The notes under the pieces are model-generated. The model was given only the letters and a program-made list of their open reading frames with translations. It was not told the origin of the DNA and did not search any database. A stretch of DNA of 64,000 bases, from the NCBI GenBank assembly GCA_963735005.1, contig CAVTJA010000002.1, forward strand, positions 100,426 through 164,425, read 5' to 3'. This stretch comes from WTKG01 sp963735005. Its GTDB lineage: Bacteria > Actinomycetota > Actinomycetes > Actinomycetales > Demequinaceae. The position numbers were made by a program, and so were the translations under genes. Below are positions 58,599-64,000 of this stretch, one piece after another; positions within the stretch are counted from its first letter, which is position 1; each line of letters starts with the position of its first letter.

Positions 58599-60617
58599 GT
58601 GAGTTCCGCCGTTTCGATGCTCGTGTCCACCGGTCAGCGCCGCGCGCGCGCCATCGCGTTCGCAGCCGTCGCGCTGCTGCTGTCCGTGGCCTTGGTGGCT
58701 ACGTCTGGCGGCACTGCCGCGTTCGGCGCCGACGTTTCTCCGTCGCCGAGCCCCGCACCGTCGCTCGGTGCCGCCGAGTCTCCCGGCGACGTTCCGGCGC
58801 CCGCCGCCGCCATCGAGGCCGACGCCGACGACGACGGCGCCTCCTTGCCCGCCACCCCGCTGAACCGGGGCCCGGACCCGCGCGGCACCGGCGAGATCGC
58901 CCCGGAAGCTCCGTCTGCGGCCGTAACGGCCGAGCTCGTGAGCTACACCGTTCACGGCCGCGTGGTGCTCCCGTCGGGGGCCTCCATGGATGGAGACCTT
59001 GTCTTCTACGACGCGGACACCGACGAATTCGTCGGGTTCATCGCGCCGGATGCGGACGGCCGGTTCAACGTGGACACCGGTCCCGGAACGTACAAGATTC
59101 AGTTCTGGGGATTCCCGGGGGCCGCGGCCTCGTTCTATGGTGGCAAGCCCACCCCCGTGGGCGCTACCAAGGTCAAGGCCACAACGAGCGGCACCGGCAT
59201 CGGCAAGGTGAAGCTGGCGCCGGAGTCGACGATCTCGGGCAACTTTGCCCTCACGAACAGCTCGTGGGACACCTCCGTGTGCGTCGACGCCATTCTCTTC
59301 CCCTACGGCGACGTGTCCTACGGTTGGACCGTGCAGTCCGTTTGCGACCTTCGCAGTGATGGCGACGGGGAGTGGGCCATTGGGAACCTGCCCAAGGGCG
59401 ACTACCGCCTCTACTTCTATGACGACAGTGGCTCCGAGTCACAGTGGTGGGACGGCAACGCGTTCGACGACGCCATCGTGTTGCCCCTCGGCAAGAACGA
59501 TGACGAGTACCTGCACACCGGGTCGTTCAGCCTCGTGGCTAGCGGCGACTCCGATGTCGTACTTGGCGAGACCGTGACGCTCGGCCTTGATTTGGGCGCC
59601 GACATCGACGGCACCGTGAAGCTCGAGTCGAAGAAGCCTGGCGGGTCCTGGAAGACGGTGAGCGGCGGCATGCCGATGACAGGTGGCGTGGCCGTGCGCG
59701 ACGTCACGCCCACCACCGGCATCATCTACCGCGCGACCTTCGGCTTCCGCTCCGACACCCGCACCGGATGGACCCAGGTGCCGGTGTCCGTGGTTCAGGT
59801 CGACCCCCAGTCCTACTACTTCTCGGGCCAGCCATTCGATGTCGCCGTGGTGCTTGCGGAGCCCGGCAATGGCACGGCTAAGTTGCAGCAGCGCGTCAAC
59901 GGCGGTTCCTGGTCTCGCGTCAAGGGCGGCGTGAAGATCGTCGACGGTTCCGGCTCGCGCACGCTCACGCGCAAGGCGGGCGACACAGTCGAGTACCGTG
60001 CGACGTTCGGCGGGGTGACGTCCGACCCGGAGGCGGTGACTCGCGTCGTGCCGACTTGGACCAACACGGGCGGGGGCGACTTCTACAAGGGCGCCTCCTA
60101 CGACATCAAGTTCGAAGCCAACACGTCTGTGCTCGACGGCGAGGGCAAGCTGTACGTGAAGAAGGGCTCCAAGTCATGGAAGAAGGTCCGCAACGTCGAC
60201 ATCGTCTCCGGCGTGGTGACAACGACGGTCAAGCCGACGGCGAAGACCACGCGCTACCAGCTGCGGTCCGGCAAGGACAAGTCCGGGCCGATCGAGTTCA
60301 CCCGCGTGAAGCCGGATCTCCTGCTCGAGCTCGACGACCCGTCGTACGCGACTCAGGTCATCGGCGACACTTTTGATCTGTACGCCACGGTCTCCGCACC
60401 GGACGGGGCCACGGTCGATGCCTACACCGGTCAAGTCACGCTGAAGGTGCGCAAGCCCGGCGGCACGTGGAAGAAGGTGTCGGGCGGCATCACCGTCACG
60501 GACGACACCGGGTCCGTCACGTTGACCGCAGTCAAGGGCAAGCGCCAGTACCAGCTGGTGTTCGGCGGCTCCAAGTCGTCCATCGTCGTCGTCACAGGCG
60601 TGACGCCGCCTCCGTAA
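58599..60617 (+). CDS. Secreted protein with two prealbumin-like and four Ig-like repeat modules
   Basis: 672 residues. A long signal peptide (basic RRARAIAF, hydrophobic core to about residue 45, AFGADVSPSPSP) leads to an acidic, Pro/Ala-rich linker to about 105. Two carboxypeptidase-regulatory-like modules follow (HGRVVLPSGA..., then ISGNFALTNSSW...). From about 325 come four tandem units of about 85-95 residues with a shared core G-x-x-L-x-x-K-x-x-GG-W-K-x-V-x-GG and R-x-x-FG. No LPXTG, second TM helix or catalytic motif. GTG follows GAGGGGAAG. Likely an extracellular or wall-associated structural protein; paralogous to the next gene. Confidence 0.85.
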   Translation: MSSAVSMLVSTGQRRARAIAFAAVALLLSVALVATSGGTAAFGADVSPSPSPAPSLGAAESPGDVPAPAAAIEADADDDGASLPATPLNRGPDPRGTGEIAPEAPSAAVTAELVSYTVHGRVVLPSGASMDGDLVFYDADTDEFVGFIAPDADGRFNVDTGPGTYKIQFWGFPGAAASFYGGKPTPVGATKVKATTSGTGIGKVKLAPESTISGNFALTNSSWDTSVCVDAILFPYGDVSYGWTVQSVCDLRSDGDGEWAIGNLPKGDYRLYFYDDSGSESQWWDGNAFDDAIVLPLGKNDDEYLHTGSFSLVASGDSDVVLGETVTLGLDLGADIDGTVKLESKKPGGSWKTVSGGMPMTGGVAVRDVTPTTGIIYRATFGFRSDTRTGWTQVPVSVVQVDPQSYYFSGQPFDVAVVLAEPGNGTAKLQQRVNGGSWSRVKGGVKIVDGSGSRTLTRKAGDTVEYRATFGGVTSDPEAVTRVVPTWTNTGGGDFYKGASYDIKFEANTSVLDGEGKLYVKKGSKSWKKVRNVDIVSGVVTTTVKPTAKTTRYQLRSGKDKSGPIEFTRVKPDLLLELDDPSYATQVIGDTFDLYATVSAPDGATVDAYTGQVTLKVRKPGGTWKKVSGGITVTDDTGSVTLTAVKGKRQYQLVFGGSKSSIVVVTGVTPPP

Positions 60618-60637
60618 GCGGCGCGCCACGTCCGCCG

Positions 60638-60674
60638 AACGGCCGCTGCACTCCTCGTGGATGCGGCGGCCGTT
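60638..60674 (+). terminator. Hairpin terminator between the secreted-protein genes
   Basis: A 9-base-pair stem AACGGCCGC/GCGGCCGTT (60638-60646 with 60666-60674) and a 19-base loop, followed by TCGCGTCTTCC. Confidence 0.55.
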
Positions 60675-60829
60675 TCGCGTCTTCCTGGGCCGTTGGGCCC
60701 GGTCGCGCCGGACTTTCCGGCCATTCTGGTCGGCGGGTGGGCGCGATTGTCGCTTTGGGCGTGCGCATGTGCCAGGCGTCTGGCATCCTTGGGGGGCGGA
60801 CTCCGGATCCGCGCTGAGGGGATCCTTCC

Positions 60830-63800
60830 GTGAACATGCTCTCTGGCCGCGTTGCTGGCCTTTCCCGCGCCCACATGCGCGCTCGTTCTGTGGCGATCGC
60901 GGGGGTGGCGCTGCTGCTCGCTGCGGCGTTGCTGATCACGCCTGGGACGCTGTCCGCGTTCGGTGTGGAGCCGTCCCCGAGCGCGTCGCCGAGTGCGTCG
61001 CCCAGTGCTTCCCCGAGCGCCTCGCCGTCGCTCTCCGAGCGCGTCGCCGAGCGCGTCGCCGAGCGCCTCGCCGAGCCCTTCGCCGTCCGTGTCAACGCCG
61101 GCCCCAAGCTTGATCGTCAACGTGACGAACTACGACGGTTCTACTCCGACTGGCGGATGTGTAAATGTCATGGGGCACACGGGCACGTCGGCCTGGGTGC
61201 TCGTCGCATCTGACTGCGTGGACAGCGGCGGTGTCTATGAGTTCGGAGGACTCGCTACGGGTCAGGTCTACGTCGAATTCGTGGGGTTTGACGGCGCGTA
61301 TTCTCCGCAACGCTGGCCGTACCCGAACTCGATTTACCAAACTTCCATAGATATCTCCGCGAACGCAACGGCGGAGATCTCCCAAGTGCTGGCTCGCCCC
61401 TTCTCGATTGGCGGCATCGTAACCAAGGCTGGTGGAGCACCGCGGAGCGGCGGGCAGGTGTCGATTTGGGACTACGCCGAACTGAAGTCAGATCGCGCAG
61501 CGGCTGTTCCGCTCGCCGAGTTCGACATAGGCGCGGACGGGCGCTTTCTCAGCGATACTCTTCCGTGCACGCAGTGTAGCGTCCTGTTTTCTGGCAACGA
61601 TGGATACCTTGATGAGTGGATCGGCAATAGGTACTACGCGCTCGACGCGCCAATAACCGTGACAAGTCGGCCGGTACAAGTGACAGCCGTTATCGATACT
61701 GTAGGCGGTGACATCACGGGTACAGCGAACGCGCCGGGTAACTTCGAAGGTTCCGACATATGCGTTGGTGCATACCCAAACTCGACCGCGGATATCTCGG
61801 AAGTTCGCTGGTGGTGTGGCCAGTCGGGAGATTCCTATTTGCTCGAGGACGTGCCGCCTGTCGCTCAGTTCCTGTGCGTGATTGACTCCGCGACACCTGC
61901 AAATGGATGTTCCGGCAGCGACTACGCCTGGGACGTTTTTGGTGGCGGTGAAGGTTGGACAGGCCTGAACACGTCCGCAGTGACGCCCATCGACGGTTCG
62001 ACCGTGACACAGGACTTGGTGTTTGGTGGATCCTTCAAGCTCGATGTGCGCGACTTCGGCGGCGCATCAATAGCCGATGGATGCGTTGACTTTTACGGCT
62101 CCAATGACGCCCGACTCGCGTCCGACTGCGATGGTTCGGACGGTTTCGCTATGACGCTCGCGTTCGATGCCGAGGTGCGCGCGCGCGCGTACAACTTTTC
62201 AACGAAAGCAGACGAGTGGTATTCGGGCCGCTCTTCGCTTGCTTCGGCTACTCGCGTGTCAGTGTACGGAGGCAACGAAGCCTCGAGATGGCAAGTGCTC
62301 ATTACAGCCGAACCAAGCGGCACCGTGCAGATGACACTCACGCGGCCTGACGGCTCGCCAGCAACAGGCGGGTGTGTCACCATTCAGACCCCCGACCCTC
62401 ACCGTGGCAACCAATACATTGACTTCGCTGAGGACTGCGTCGGTGACGGCGGGGGCACGTTTACAGTTTCCGAGTTGCCTGACGGGGACTATTACATCCT
62501 GCTTGACGGGTTCGGAGACGATGTTGCGCCCGCCTTCTATTCACACTCCACAGCGGGCACTTCGAGGTCTTCGGTATTCCGGGTCTACGGTGGGCACCCC
62601 GTGATTGGTGAGTACGAACTCCCGAGCGCGCGGTCGTTCTACGGGTTTGTCTACGCCCCGGATCGAAGTCCTGCTACCCAAGGGACGGTCGAAGTCTGGC
62701 GCCACGACTTCCCGGATTTTCCCATCACTACCGTACCTATTCAATCCGACGGAAGTTTCAAGACCGGCCCGATCCCCGAAGTCACTGGTGGCTTCAAATT
62801 CCGAGTCGTCGGCGTTCCGGGCGCCGCGAGCGTGTGGTTCGAGAACAGCTTCGATAAATACACTGAGAAATTCCAGGACGCGTCTATCGTGACCTTCCAG
62901 TCGCGCACTTCCCGCGAGGCGTTGTCAGAGGGGCTCCTCACGGGACCACCCCCTGCTGCAATCAACGGGGAGCTGATAGTGCCAAGCCACTTCGTCTCGG
63001 ACAATGCTTGTGTCGTCTTATATGAGGCTTATCAGCCGTCAAGGCTCAGCGCACGACTAGGTGAGATTTGCGGTGCGCCAGGCTCTTCGTTTTCATTCTC
63101 GGGTTTGACGGCCGGCGACTACTCGCTGTGCTTGGTGGACGCGCCAGGGCCGGGTGCAGCATGTTCGGGCACGAGTGCGCCCTGGGACTATTTTGGTGGC
63201 GACACGCTCGATCAAGCCATAGCGATCACGGTGGCGGAGGGTGAGACCAAAGACGTGACCATCGATTTCGGAGGAACGATTCAGGCGACTGCGCTGGACG
63301 TTTCTGGCGAGTCAATCACCGGCGGGTGTGTCGAGGCTTACGACTCGGTAAGCGGTGAACTCGAAGGGTCCGACTGCGTCGGCACCGGCGGAACGTATAG
63401 CGTGCCCGTTGGTTTTGATACCTTCGGAGGCCACACGCACAAGGTCAAACTCGTGGGATTCAGCGGGTATCGCGACCAGTGGTACGACTTCGGCACATCT
63501 ATCGACGACGCGACTGGAGTGGGGGTGACGGGCGGCGCGACGGTGCCAATCACTGCGCGCCTTGACGCGGCGGATGGATCAGGGACGCTCGCCTTCAACG
63601 TCACGAGATATGACCGCACAACGCCCGCGACGGCGGGCTGCATCGATCTCCTGGACCGCCGCGGCGCGGTCGTGAGGACCGCGTGCGACGGCGACGGCGG
63701 GGTCTACGAGTTTGCTGATGTCGCTGACGGGCTCTACTTCGCGCACTATTACGGTTTTGCCGGCGGCATTGACATGTTTTACCCGTATGCAGCTGCGTAC

Positions 63801-64000
63801 CCCGATGGCGAGGTATTCACTATTCGCGACGGCACGACACTCGAGCGTAACGGGGTTGTGTGACGATGAGGCGTCGGTTGTAGGCACCGTTGTCAACGGC
63901 GATGGGGAACCCATCGGGCCGGGCCTCGTCGAAGTGTGGCACCAGTACGAGTCTCCGGGCGACGTGCCCGTGGCGGTCATTCCCGTCGGAGAAGACGGGA
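60830..64000 (+). pseudogene. Giant secreted ABCD-repeat protein, 3' end outside window, two apparent frameshifts
   Basis: Starts at GTG 60830 after GAGGGG, with a signal peptide like its neighbour (VAIAGVALLLAAALLITPGTLSAFG) and a Ser/Pro/Ala linker. It changes frame near 61031 inside the linker and again between 63852 and 63861, then stays open to the end of the window; each junction needs one base removed. The joined protein exceeds 1,050 residues of ordered domains A-B-C-D-A-B-C-D-A-B, each about 95-105 residues. A, C and D carry paired cysteines (GGCV...DC in A and D). No enzyme motif or anchor is visible. Base composition is lower in GC with TTA and ATA codons, unlike the neighbours. 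Confidence 0.8.
60970..61085 (+). repeat. Degenerate 12-base repeat coding for a Ser-Pro-Ser-Ala linker
   Basis: About nine copies of CCGAGCGCGTCG-like units (variants TCCCCGAGCGCC, TCGCCCAGTGCT) encode PSAS repeats; the run contains the first frame change at about 61031. Confidence 0.8.

Noticed and set aside
60970..61085. Regular short repeats that could suggest a CRISPR array
   Set aside because: The units are contiguous 12-base degenerate codon repeats with no spacers and encode a Ser/Pro linker.
60830..61213. A separate 127-residue secreted protein ending at 61213
   Set aside because: Its last 55 residues are translation of the other frame of the linker and first A module; the signal peptide belongs to the long gene after one base is removed.

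Overview
The window is about 70% GC and packed with short-gap, mostly core genes. Together they point to a high-GC Gram-positive bacterium, most likely an actinobacterium of the order Micrococcales (a Demequina- or Cellulomonas-like genome is my best guess, by inference only). The actinobacterial markers are a WhiB protein with its four cysteines, a GuaB3-type IMP dehydrogenase homologue beside guaB, PspC, DUF2510, DUF3017, DUF3817 and DUF6350 proteins, the acidic N-terminal tail on S9, and many start codons that sit 6-9 bases after a TANNNT hexamer with no Shine-Dalgarno sequence, as expected of leaderless mRNAs.

Layout: 1-4.7 kb holds the end of truA, rplM-rpsI, glmM and a DedA membrane protein, with coaA convergent. 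4.7-14.4 kb holds glmS-acpS-alr and the t6A tRNA-modification genes (tsaE, tsaB, rimI, tsaD), split by a reverse-strand nitroreductase; a GH3 glycosidase and a THUMP-like methyltransferase follow. 14.4-20.2 kb has CIRCE-controlled groES without groEL, a WhiB regulator, guaB, glutamate dehydrogenase, a DEDDh exonuclease and guaB3. 20-31 kb has an ABC-F ATPase, a glutamine amidotransferase, pta-ackA, a membrane GGDEF protein, and the SURF1-DUF3817-guaA operon, apparently preceded by a 23-codon coupled mini-ORF. 30.5-35.3 kb is a PspC / histidine kinase / response regulator locus followed by a second GGDEF protein. 35-41 kb has a PcrA/UvrD helicase, a DEAD-box RNA helicase with a long leader, and L-lactate dehydrogenase. 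41-48.8 kb has two paralogous DUF2510 membrane proteins, a GT-C-like membrane enzyme, an MMPL exporter and a second kinase/regulator pair. 48.9-58.5 kb is central metabolism: sucCD, DUF6350, purN-purH-DUF3017, an aquaporin, icd and mdh.

The last 5.5 kb is the accessory part: two tandem paralogous secreted proteins with Ser/Pro or acidic linkers and many beta-sandwich-like repeats. The second is very large, runs off the window, is visibly less GC-rich, and is built from an ordered four-domain super-repeat (A-B-C-D-A-B-C-D-A-B...) of about 405-422 residues. This is the most unusual item in the window.

At four places an evident gene breaks and resumes in another frame (histidine kinase near 32487, helicase near 36750, giant secreted gene near 61031 and near 63855), and a fifth is suspected at 48078. 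All five need exactly one surplus base, which fits either systematic insertion errors in the sequence or real disruptions; this should be settled before calling any of them pseudogenes. I saw no tRNA, rRNA, CRISPR array, insertion sequence or prophage.
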